A stretch of DNA of 59,114 nt from Syntrophobacteraceae bacterium. GTDB taxonomy: Bacteria; Desulfobacterota; Syntrophobacteria; Syntrophobacterales; Syntrophobacteraceae. How positions within the stretch are numbered: the stretch's first letter is position 1; each line of letters opens with the position of its first letter. The notes beneath the pieces are model-generated. The model did no database searches. It had not been told where the DNA came from and saw nothing but the letters and a program-made list of their open reading frames with translations. Both the position numbers and the translations under genes were made by a program. Below, piece by piece: positions 9,244 through 17,661 of this stretch. The stretch is from contig JARLHO010000136.1 in NCBI GenBank assembly GCA_031292215.1, positions 1 through 59,114 on the forward strand, written 5' to 3'.

Positions 9244-10575
9244 TCACACTGAACTTCGGGAAGTTATCGCAAATTGCGCCGAGGTTGAGCAGACCCTGTT
9301 GCGGCCTTCATTTTTGGCCCGGTACATAGCTTCGTCCACCCGTACGAAGGGCGCTTCCGGTTCGGAATCTGAAGACATTACCTCCGTCACCCCCAGACTC
9401 ACGGTCACAGGGATTGTCTCGTCATGGTAGTAGAACCGGGTATTTTCAATGCGGCGCCTTATATTCTCAGCCACATTTACCGCGTTTTTCGCATCGCATT
9501 CGTGAAGAATAACCACCAGTTCTTCTCCTCCGTAACGCGCCAGGAAGTCGGATTTCCGAAGAGTAGACTTTATGCGTTGAGCTATTTCTTTCAGGCATTT
9601 GTCTCCGGCCTTATGGCCGTAACTGTCATTAATTATTTTGAAATGATCGATATCTATCAATATGAGGCTGAATTGCTTCGCACTTCGTTTATACTCTCTT
9701 AGACACTCTTTTATGTGTAAATCATACGATCGTCTATTACTTATTTTTGTCAGTTCGTCAATAAAAACATCTTTCTCTAACGACTCGGATCTTTTTCTTA
9801 TTTGCAGTAATTCTCGCTCATGTGCCTTAAGATCATTTTGAAGTTCATTAATTTTTATCTCAGACTCACTTGCTCTACGTTCATCGGATTTGCGTTTAAG
9901 ATCGATAGATTCTGAAATCATTATCAATTTGGAATGGATCAGGCCGCGAAGACCCGATTCATTTGTGTTAGGACCTATGGCATGATTAATATCAGTGGTG
10001 GAAGACAATATATCAGTATAAAATTCATTACTTATTTTATAGCCTTCCTTATTGAAGTCTTGATATGTTGATAACTGCTGTTCCATCTGGTACAGGTCTT
10101 TACTGAGTTCAAAAAGAAAGTCATTTGAATAATCAGTATCTTTAACCGCCTGCTGTATTAATTCGCCTACAATCGTACCTACTTGCGTCCCGAAGCTGCT
10201 AAGAAGCTTTAACGATTGACACCCGCAAATCTCCTCCTGCAACTGGGTGAATCGACCTTCATGGTCCCCCTTTATCGCGGGGGCAATACCTTCGAGTACT
10301 GCCAGGAAAGCCTCCCGCAGATCAGGCAATTGTTCGAGTTCCCATTCCTTGGAATTAACCTCAGCCCGCGGCAGGGCATGGCCTGACTCGCCACAGGCGG
10401 CTGATGGCTGCCGTTCTTTTATGTTCGTCTCCACATCCGAGGCCAGCAGGGAAACGATTTCCTCCCTGGCAGCGAAAATCTCCCTAAGACTCGCACAATG
10501 GAGAGGCAGTCTTTTTTGGGAGAATTCTTTCAAGACATCCATTACTGCTTCAGATAGCGCCTCAGCCGGCTTCAT
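9244..10575 (-). CDS. Diguanylate cyclase (GGDEF)
   Basis: A 443-aa protein without obvious membrane segments. The C-terminal 170 residues form a GGDEF domain with the active-site motif GGEEL at about 349-353. An RKSD (RxxD) product-inhibition site lies five residues before it, so it should make cyclic di-GMP from GTP with feedback inhibition. A coiled coil (about residues 215-275) precedes the catalytic domain. The N-terminal ~200 residues are helical and not recognised; they may sense a signal or bind a partner. Codon use in the middle part is visibly more AT-rich than in neighbouring genes. It lies 284 bp downstream of a response-regulator gene on the same strand, which suggests, but does not prove, functional pairing. 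Confidence 0.9.
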   Translation of the reverse strand: MKPAEALSEAVMDVLKEFSQKRLPLHCASLREIFAAREEIVSLLASDVETNIKERQPSAACGESGHALPRAEVNSKEWELEQLPDLREAFLAVLEGIAPAIKGDHEGRFTQLQEEICGCQSLKLLSSFGTQVGTIVGELIQQAVKDTDYSNDFLFELSKDLYQMEQQLSTYQDFNKEGYKISNEFYTDILSSTTDINHAIGPNTNESGLRGLIHSKLIMISESIDLKRKSDERRASESEIKINELQNDLKAHERELLQIRKRSESLEKDVFIDELTKISNRRSYDLHIKECLREYKRSAKQFSLILIDIDHFKIINDSYGHKAGDKCLKEIAQRIKSTLRKSDFLARYGGEELVVILHECDAKNAVNVAENIRRRIENTRFYYHDETIPVTVSLGVTEVMSSDSEPEAPFVRVDEAMYRAKNEGRNRVCSTSAQFAITSRSSV

Positions 10576-10859
10576 TGGTCCCCATCGATTGTGGCAGATA
10601 GTGAATAGACACCGTGAGGCGCAATCACAACGCCATCTCGCGGCATCTGCCTTCCTATCTATTCAGGTAAAAAGTTCCTCAACGTTCATACGCTCACTTA
10701 GTATTTCGGTTAAAATCCATAAAATATTAAGAAAAATTTAGTGGGATGCAAAACTCGGTCAGGCCGCCGAGCGACAATTTTATTTTCCCGAAGGGAAACA
10801 GTACTTGTCGTTAAAAACCTCAAGTCGCTCTAACGCAAAGCTCCCCCGACTGCCTGCGA

Positions 10860-11822
10860 TCATTGATTCAGGTGAGCCCCCGGTCCGTTTGTTGCCGCTC
10901 TATTTTCGCCGATGGCGACCTGGCCGGCTTGTCCGGTCCTCGAATTGAGAAAGTTTCTCAAACTGTATTGCGCGCCTATTTTGAGTTTCCTGCGGATATT
11001 TTTTCGGTGCGTTCGCACTGTGTTTTCCGAAATATGCAGGTGGGCCGCAACCTTTTCCGTAGTCGCACCGTTTTTTATGAGGGATGCCACCCGCATTTCC
11101 GCCGAGGAAAGAACCATGGCGACCTTGGAGTCCCCGGCAAGCCCCGAGGTCAAGTCTTCAACCTGCAAGGTAAGCATATCGAACTGAGATTCAAACTCCT
11201 GGAGAGCTTCAGAGCTCTTAAGCTTGGCGACTACAGGAAGTATTATGCTCCTAAGTCTGAGAGCGGCCCGTTTTTCGATTTCCTCTCTTTCCCGTTGCAT
11301 GTTTTGGGCAAAAACCGCAACCGCTTTGTTGGTTTCCACGAGCTGAGCATTCAAGCTTTCGAGGCGCTGCTGCTGAGCCAGCAACCTCAAACGGCTAAAT
11401 TTGAGATCGTCCGCAAGCTTTTTTGATTCACGCTCACTTTCAAGCGCCGTTAAAGCCCTGAAGACCGAATGTCGTAAGAGGTCATTTCGAAGGGGTTTTT
11501 CGAGCAGGTCGAAAGCGCCTAATTTCAGAGCCCGAATAGCCGTATCTTTATTGGCCACCTCAGTCATGACCATGATTTTGGCATCGCCCATCACCGACGG
11601 GATGAACGGCAGGCAACAGATACCGGATATAAAGATATCGAGTAGCACAATGTCGCACTTATTGCGCACCAGGAATTGAACAGCGGATTCCGTATGTGTA
11701 AATCCCTTAGCTTCCAGCCCCCAGCCTTGAATTCTCTCAATGATGGATTCCACAACGCACCGGTCGTCACCCAAAAGTGCGACCTTGTGTTTGCTGAAAG
11801 CTTCCATAACGCCCACTTTCAA
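10860..11822 (-). CDS. Response regulator with coiled coil and LuxR-type HTH
   Basis: About 320 aa. An N-terminal receiver domain carries Asp19/Asp20, the phospho-acceptor Asp62 (IVLLDIF), Thr87 and Lys109 (LLEKP). A long coiled coil spans about 130-200. A C-terminal LuxR/GerE-type helix-turn-helix starts near residue 235 (SAEMRVASLIKNG...ENTVRTHRKNIRRKL). It should be a DNA-binding transcription regulator controlled by phosphorylation; no cognate histidine kinase is in the window. The insertion of a coiled coil between receiver and output resembles PAS-linked LuxR regulators common in Desulfobacterota, but no PAS domain is evident. The start could be the TTG at 11822 or the ATG five codons later. 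It lies just beyond the end of the phage tail module and is transcribed in the same direction. Confidence 0.88.
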   Translation of the reverse strand: MKVGVMEAFSKHKVALLGDDRCVVESIIERIQGWGLEAKGFTHTESAVQFLVRNKCDIVLLDIFISGICCLPFIPSVMGDAKIMVMTEVANKDTAIRALKLGAFDLLEKPLRNDLLRHSVFRALTALESERESKKLADDLKFSRLRLLAQQQRLESLNAQLVETNKAVAVFAQNMQREREEIEKRAALRLRSIILPVVAKLKSSEALQEFESQFDMLTLQVEDLTSGLAGDSKVAMVLSSAEMRVASLIKNGATTEKVAAHLHISENTVRTHRKNIRRKLKIGAQYSLRNFLNSRTGQAGQVAIGENRAATNGPGAHLNQ

Positions 11823-12095
11823 AACAATTCTTCTAATTCGAATCGTCGATTGCTGCGAAAAATAATAACCGGAATAGATACTTGGAGAAAAACCACCTAA
11901 AATTCTCTGAAAAACCCGGTCCTTCGAAGAAGGAGATGGCTATAATTCATTATGCCGGAAAAGTAAGAAGGCCAAGCTCCGTGTCAAGTGTAATCGATTA
12001 GATTCCACTGTCCAGGGCTCCATTCGATCATCCGGCTGCATTACCATAATGAATCAGAAATCATATCAATTCCAGCGCAAAACATTCTAAATGGA

Positions 12096-12635
12096 TTAGA
12101 GGCCCAGCGCACCCGATTCCCCCCCGCTCATAAGCTGCCACTGCAACCACTTATTGCTTACAGTGCTTGCCCCTCCAAGGATTGATCCCGTCACGTCCCA
12201 TCCTTCCTGACTCTTATTCAACTGACTCTGAGCGGCGTAGCTATTGGCCTGATTGATGTCGTTCCATGCCTGGACCTGCGCGTTATACCGGATAGTTTGG
12301 GCGTTGAGCTCTCCTAGTTCCGCCGCACTCGACCGGACACCGAGCGCCGAGCCCGAATTCGGGTCAACTCCCATCGCGCCGTATGAAGCTCTTTCCTGCG
12401 AGATCTGAGCTCCAGTTTTCTCCCGTTGCGCCTCTTCCTGCGCGGTCCCCTGTTCAAGAGCCATATCGGCGTTCTGCTGCCCGATAAGCTGGTTATTACG
12501 GGCCACCTGCGCCATGTAATCGGCAGACTGCGCCTGTGCTTCACCTTGTATTACCGTGCCTGCGACGCCCGTTGCTATCGAGGCTCCAGCCAGATAGGGC
12601 GCGGCCGCCGCCATTATCGGGGCTGCAAATCCCAT
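12096..12635 (-). CDS. Podoviral internal virion protein
   Basis: A 179-aa, Ala/Gln/Ser-rich protein with a hydrophobic N-terminus (about residues 6-30), a helical middle and the ELNAQTIRYNAQVQAW segment. This pattern matches the internal virion protein B class of T7-like podoviruses (gp14-type), which enters the cell envelope during DNA ejection. It is the last gene of the tail module. In related phages larger internal virion proteins follow, but here the next gene is a bacterial response regulator 273 bp further on, so those proteins are absent. The call rests on composition and position as well as local similarity. Confidence 0.6.
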   Translation of the reverse strand: MGFAAPIMAAAAPYLAGASIATGVAGTVIQGEAQAQSADYMAQVARNNQLIGQQNADMALEQGTAQEEAQREKTGAQISQERASYGAMGVDPNSGSALGVRSSAAELGELNAQTIRYNAQVQAWNDINQANSYAAQSQLNKSQEGWDVTGSILGGASTVSNKWLQWQLMSGGESGALGL

Positions 12636-12710
12636 AAGTTAATCCTCCCTTTCCACGCAAAACCTGCGTCCCGGAACATCATGGCTCTAATGCTCCACGA
12701 ACCCGTTTAG

Positions 12711-13175
12711 TTACTTTTTCTTCTCGGCTCTATAAAAGGGCATCCCGAACGGTCCCCACGACTCGGGACCCGTCAGCCTAAATCCCAGCCACTTGACCCA
12801 CTTGATACCCCGTAAGTGTCTTACATCCACCATTTCGACCAGCACAGGACAAATATCGAGCATCCGCCCCAAGTACTCGTCGCAATCCTTTAGAAAACGG
12901 ACTGCATACTTTCTAAGCTCGGGCGTCGACAGAAACCAGGGCGAACCCTTTCCGCTCAAAATTCCTTCTAGAGGCATGCAGCCAAAAGCGCAAAGCGGCC
13001 TGTGCTCGGGCACTTTCAGGGCGCACCATGCGACAACCGAACGATCAAACCCAAGCGTCAGCGCTCGAAGCGGCCCCAGCCCCATCGCCGCGCATTCGGC
13101 TCGGTCCTCCTCGCTCATCTCCTGCGCGAGATAGGGCAAGTGGTCAGAGTGCAGTGGAACGATTATTCTTTTCAT
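12711..13175 (-). CDS. GNAT-like phage protein in the internal virion protein A position
   Basis: About 154 aa from the ATG at 13175, which overlaps the stop of the upstream tail nozzle gene (ATGA). Length, order and features such as CALKVPEHRPLCAFGCMPLE and the C-terminal WVKWLGFRLTG...GMPFYRAEK resemble the T7 gp13/acetyltransferase-like proteins encoded between the tail tube and internal virion genes of podoviruses. They have a GNAT-like fold and are probably assembly factors or minor virion components. The longer frame starting at 13244 lies inside the upstream gene and is not used. Confidence 0.6.
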   Translation of the reverse strand: MKRIIVPLHSDHLPYLAQEMSEEDRAECAAMGLGPLRALTLGFDRSVVAWCALKVPEHRPLCAFGCMPLEGILSGKGSPWFLSTPELRKYAVRFLKDCDEYLGRMLDICPVLVEMVDVRHLRGIKWVKWLGFRLTGPESWGPFGMPFYRAEKKK

Positions 13176-16069
13176 CCTGGTGAATCCCCAATGGACATTT
13201 CCGGCGAAATTCCCAAAATCGTGCACGGAAGTGGTTGATCGCACTGCAGGCAGATGTTGTCATCGACCGTAAACTGCTGATAGACGATCAACCTCTGCGT
13301 TCCGGTGGTAAGCGGAACCGAGCCACCCATATTGACAGTCGAGTTCCACTCCTTTATCTCGGTCAGGTTTGAAAAATTGGGCCCGACTTTGATGCCCCTT
13401 GTGTCCTGCACCTTCAATGCAATCGCCTTTAGCGTCTTCCTGTAATCGATTGCCTGCATCGCCATTCCCTGGGGCATCATCGGCAGGGACTGCATCTGCG
13501 CCACATACGGCAATCCCACCGTTATCCTGCTTGCCGATGTCGGAAGGGTGATCGCCCCGTTCGACACCACCTGCTGAGGCATGACGTTCCCATCGGCAAG
13601 GATGCTGACCGTAGCCCCGTTCAAGTGGTCAAGACCGCAGACCTCAGCGGTGGCAGTCCCACAATACTGAAGCGCTGCGTCCAAAAACCAGGCCTTTGTG
13701 ACATCCGATGCCCCCAGGGTCCCCATGTTCCTGGAGTCCATACGTTCTATGTACTTCACCGGCTGAGCGCCGTTTATACCTGGAATCGTCCTTTGCACAA
13801 CGAAATAGACCGAATCGACATTTACTCCCTCCACCTGCTGCTCCGGAATACTTGCCACACTCAAAAATCGATCTGTCCCGAAACACCCCGGACTGTCATG
13901 ATGAGCCCACGCATAGACGTTTTGCTCTTTGAGATAGGTAAAGCTCAGAAGGACCCCGTCGTCTCTAACTGTCCAGATCTGGTACCAGGGCTGCTCCGCA
14001 TAAGCCCATCTCACCATGTTGTGGCCGAAGAAAAGGTGCTCGGCTAGAACGCTCATATCGGTGCCGGTGTACACATTCATCCAGAAATTGTACGCCAGAT
14101 CTCGAACGATCGACCCCTTGGCCTGCACGTACAAAATGTCGTAGTTCACCACGATGGGCGGAAGATCCGCGGCGCCGATCCACGTCTGCGGGATTACGAC
14201 AGTATTTGTTGGCGTGACCGGCTCGGGCTGGGTGATGTAACCGGTGAGGATTCTCCAGACGCCTCCCGATGTGAAGATGAGAAGGTCGTTCATCGGAACC
14301 AGGTGCTTTATGGCATTCACCTGCTGTGCAGCAATCGTAAGAGTTATCGCGTCGGAATTCTGGGAGGGGTTGGTTACGTCCATATTGTTGTAATCTGCGG
14401 GCTGGGTCATCCAGACCGTCTGTGGCGAATTAAGGGAGCCGGCAAAGCACTTCCTCTGCTGAAAATAACACGCGCACGACGGGTAATTTCCCGAGGGGTT
14501 TATCGACGCGGTAAAGCTGGCCCCCGATCCTCCCGACTGCGCAAAAACGAGGGAGTCTCCATCCGTGTATCCTTGCCCCAAACCGGATACATTTATAGAT
14601 GTGATCGCCCCATTTGTGATAACCGGCGTAAATGTTACCCCATCACCACCGGAAGTGGCCACAGCAACAGTCACGTCCCCGAAATAGTTCTGCCCCATAG
14701 CCTCCACTGTGGCCGTAACCATTTGCGACGTAAAGCCATTGAGCGTAGTAACGATGGTAGCGACATTAATATGCCCTTTTGCCCCGATTCCCGAATTTGC
14801 AACCCCGATAACCGGCGCCTGGTAATTTTGGCCCCTGCTCTCGATTGTAACCGCGGTGATTACTCCGTTTGTAACAGTCGGCACCAGTACCGCCCCACTC
14901 CCGGTGACATCGCTTGCATATAGCGAGACAGTCGAGTTGTACCCGGAACCGCCGTTTGTCACGCTGACGGTCGCAATCGGGCCAACGGTAAACGGATCGG
15001 TATGGGTGGGGGGGGCCTGCGAAAAATCCGGCGCGATCTGCGTATCCGTAAAACTGGTGGAGGTCGTCTGGCCGATATAGCCGTACATCGCCCCTGCGGG
15101 CGCCGGCTGTGTCTGAGGATTTGCCTTGTAGACATAATAGAGGTTAGCCGCAGTCTCCGCCTGCCAGGAAATCACGTTCTCGCTTCCGGTGTTGGAATCG
15201 AGAAGGTTTGCTTGTACACTTGCCGGCTGGGAGGCGACCGACTGTTCGGGAGGCGAAAGCGAAAGAGCCGTTACGACATACGAGTAATAGAACGCCTGCC
15301 CGCTCGGAGAGTTTGTCCCCGCGTTGTGTGATACGGAAAGCCCGGTCGGCGGCGCAATTTTGGCTGCAAACGAAACCTCGGCTATAGTCCAGGCGTAGTG
15401 GTTGGTTCTCGTTAGATCCTGGGGAGGATAGTTCGTGTGGCAAAGGGTTATAACGTCGTTTGACTGCGTCCATTTGATATCGGCGACATCGGCGCCGGCG
15501 TAAGGCGTCGCCAGCGTGTAAACACGGGCGACTGTCCCGCCCGATCCCGAGTAAGTCGCATATCCGGCAGTATTTATGGCGCTGCCGTCGAGATCGGCAA
15601 TGGAGAAGGTCGTATCCATGGAATTGATTACTAGGTATTGCCTGCCTGGAGTCGAATCAAGAGCTGTCCCGGTCCCGGAGATGGAGACCTGATCCCCGTT
15701 TGAGAAGCCATGCGGAGCGCCCGTTACGATAACGCCCGGGTTGGCCCGGGTAATCGATGAAATCGCAATTACCGGCTCAAGCACATAGCCGCCGTTCATG
15801 ATGATCCGCAGGTAGTGGTGGCCGAACTCAAGGATGTATGTCTGGACCAGGTTGAACTGAAAAGGAATGAGATGAACAGGATAGCTCGAATCCTTGCATC
15901 TTCCAACAAACATTGTGCCCGAGCGGTTGCTGACACCACCCTGGGGCCAAACAAAAAAGTTCCGAAGGAGCTTGGCGCCCTGGCTGAATTTATCCAAATC
16001 TACCCGCGCATAGAGCGCAGGCGCGAGTTCGCCCGAAGCGTAGGACGGCTGAATGAAATTAACAGGCAT
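13172..16069 (-). CDS. Podoviral tail nozzle/tubular protein B (T7 gp12-like), large
   Basis: A 965-aa virion protein. The N-terminal 100 residues (PSYASGELAPALYARVDLDKF, LRNFFVWPQGGVSNRSGT) and a C-terminal half with QRKCFAGSLNSPQTVWMTQP and RILTGYITQPEPVTP match the tail tubular protein B/stabilisation protein class. These form the end of the short tail tube. An extended Gly/Ser/Thr-rich section (about residues 360-530) with three related beta motifs (SGYNSTVSL, MGQNYFGDV, LGQGYTDGD) looks like inserted adhesin or decoration domains. A GGAG ribosome binding site precedes the ATG at 16069. It is followed with a 4-base overlap by the GNAT-like gene. Confidence 0.8.
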   Translation of the reverse strand: MPVNFIQPSYASGELAPALYARVDLDKFSQGAKLLRNFFVWPQGGVSNRSGTMFVGRCKDSSYPVHLIPFQFNLVQTYILEFGHHYLRIIMNGGYVLEPVIAISSITRANPGVIVTGAPHGFSNGDQVSISGTGTALDSTPGRQYLVINSMDTTFSIADLDGSAINTAGYATYSGSGGTVARVYTLATPYAGADVADIKWTQSNDVITLCHTNYPPQDLTRTNHYAWTIAEVSFAAKIAPPTGLSVSHNAGTNSPSGQAFYYSYVVTALSLSPPEQSVASQPASVQANLLDSNTGSENVISWQAETAANLYYVYKANPQTQPAPAGAMYGYIGQTTSTSFTDTQIAPDFSQAPPTHTDPFTVGPIATVSVTNGGSGYNSTVSLYASDVTGSGAVLVPTVTNGVITAVTIESRGQNYQAPVIGVANSGIGAKGHINVATIVTTLNGFTSQMVTATVEAMGQNYFGDVTVAVATSGGDGVTFTPVITNGAITSINVSGLGQGYTDGDSLVFAQSGGSGASFTASINPSGNYPSCACYFQQRKCFAGSLNSPQTVWMTQPADYNNMDVTNPSQNSDAITLTIAAQQVNAIKHLVPMNDLLIFTSGGVWRILTGYITQPEPVTPTNTVVIPQTWIGAADLPPIVVNYDILYVQAKGSIVRDLAYNFWMNVYTGTDMSVLAEHLFFGHNMVRWAYAEQPWYQIWTVRDDGVLLSFTYLKEQNVYAWAHHDSPGCFGTDRFLSVASIPEQQVEGVNVDSVYFVVQRTIPGINGAQPVKYIERMDSRNMGTLGASDVTKAWFLDAALQYCGTATAEVCGLDHLNGATVSILADGNVMPQQVVSNGAITLPTSASRITVGLPYVAQMQSLPMMPQGMAMQAIDYRKTLKAIALKVQDTRGIKVGPNFSNLTEIKEWNSTVNMGGSVPLTTGTQRLIVYQQFTVDDNICLQCDQPLPCTILGISPEMSIGDSPG

Positions 16070-16139
16070 CGTTTACTCCACCAACTCAAGGTGAAAGTCA
16101 AAGGGTGAAAACAAGAGGCTCCGCTCGATTGACTTTCGC

Positions 16140-17582
16140 TTATAGATTCAACATGAATCCCCGTACGCCTACCCCAGGCGTTCCCGACACATTGCTGTTC
16201 TTGTACCAGAAGGCGCCCGGCGTAAAAAAAGGAAGCTCGAACTGTCCCTGTCCCGTCGAATATCCTGCGATTGCATACAGCACGAGATAATCGTTTGTTC
16301 CGTCCGCGCTAAATGAAAATGAGCCGGTTCCCGAGGAGGACAGAAAGGAAATGGTAAAAAGCCCCGTCACGGCAATCGGAGGAAACGGCGCAACGGTCAC
16401 CGCCGTATAGCCCGATTGCGAGGCAAGAGCAACGGAAGTCGGCGGGGCAAACAGAAACTTATTCCCGAACTGGCGGGAGGACACAAAAACGGAGGAAGCA
16501 TTGGTAAGGGCGCAACCAACAAGGCGAGCGTAGGTGTAGCCGGAAATGTAGGTCTTTGCCACACTGGACCAAACACTCTGTGTCGATAGGATAAAATTGA
16601 CATTCGTTCCGTTTCCTATCGCCCAGATATAATACCACGTGTTCGCCGCAAGGCTTCCGGTATCGATGCCTCCGGCCCCCGGATTGGTCGCGTTTACAAA
16701 GAATGGAAGCACGTTATTGAGTCCGGCCGACCAGGTCTGACACAGCCTCGTCCCCAACATGTTCGCCATGGTGATCGAACCCGCGACTAGCGTAAGTGTG
16801 GTGTTTGCCGCATAAATCGTCATTGCACTGGGAGGCGCCACAATCGCAGGGACCATTGGCTCCGAATCTATCGCATAGACGTAAACGCCGTCGCTCACGC
16901 AGTCGAGAACGTCGCCTTCTGCGAAAGTCACTGTCTGCCCCTGGTGGCCGATGATGCTTCCCGAGGGAAGCCCTGCCCACCAGGTGGAAAAGGCAATTGT
17001 GGTATAGGCGTCTTCGATTATGACTTTGAAATGATGGCCGCCGATGAGGTTGGAAAATCCTGTGATCGTCGTAGCCTGAGTGTTTGCGGTCTTATAGACG
17101 GAAGCAAGGGATGCAAGGCTCTGAGTGCAGGTATTTGCTGAAAACTGCTGCATCGTCATTATATTCGATGATGGGATAACGAGATCGCTCACCTCTCCTT
17201 GGAGTTGCTGGTAAGAAGTATATAATTGCTGAGTCAGCATGGTGAGGTAGTCAAGCGCGTCTTCAACTACTCCTGGCCACAGCCCCCCCTGGTTTGCAAG
17301 CTGCGTATCCTGCACGTAGGGCACACTTCTCAGGATGGTTATCGCCCACCCGCCGGGAAGTGAATTACCCGAGAGCGGATAGGTGACCGTTCCACCGGAG
17401 GAACTACCCAGGCCGACGACGCTGTACTGAGACTGCGATAGCCAGGTGGTCGCAGGGGGGTTCACCGTGTTGTTCGTGATTGCGACCCACAACGCGCCCG
17501 GGGGAATGAGGAAATTAAACGGAAACTGTTTGTTCGACCCGTTGCCTTGGTAAATAGCGTAGTTTTGAGTTGTAGTCAGCAT
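16140..17582 (-). CDS. Tail fibre with T7-type N-terminal attachment domain
   Basis: About 480 aa. The N-terminal ~150 residues (NYAIYQGNGSNKQFPFNF, ILRSVPYVQDTQL, VVEDALDYLTMLTQQLYTSY) fit the phage T7 tail-fibre N-terminal domain that anchors the fibre to the tail. The remainder is Ser/Thr/Gly-rich beta structure and probably binds the host surface. A GGAAGG ribosome binding site selects the ATG at 17582 rather than a GTG three codons earlier. It lies between the tail nozzle gene and the secreted beta-helix gene. Confidence 0.75.
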   Translation of the reverse strand: MLTTTQNYAIYQGNGSNKQFPFNFLIPPGALWVAITNNTVNPPATTWLSQSQYSVVGLGSSSGGTVTYPLSGNSLPGGWAITILRSVPYVQDTQLANQGGLWPGVVEDALDYLTMLTQQLYTSYQQLQGEVSDLVIPSSNIMTMQQFSANTCTQSLASLASVYKTANTQATTITGFSNLIGGHHFKVIIEDAYTTIAFSTWWAGLPSGSIIGHQGQTVTFAEGDVLDCVSDGVYVYAIDSEPMVPAIVAPPSAMTIYAANTTLTLVAGSITMANMLGTRLCQTWSAGLNNVLPFFVNATNPGAGGIDTGSLAANTWYYIWAIGNGTNVNFILSTQSVWSSVAKTYISGYTYARLVGCALTNASSVFVSSRQFGNKFLFAPPTSVALASQSGYTAVTVAPFPPIAVTGLFTISFLSSSGTGSFSFSADGTNDYLVLYAIAGYSTGQGQFELPFFTPGAFWYKNSNVSGTPGVGVRGFMLNL

Positions 17583-17661
17583 CGAGCACACCTTCCTCTA
17601 CAATCCGCGCATCAATTGAAATAGACCCCGCAGTACTGACAAAGTCGGAATAAGCCCCTCT

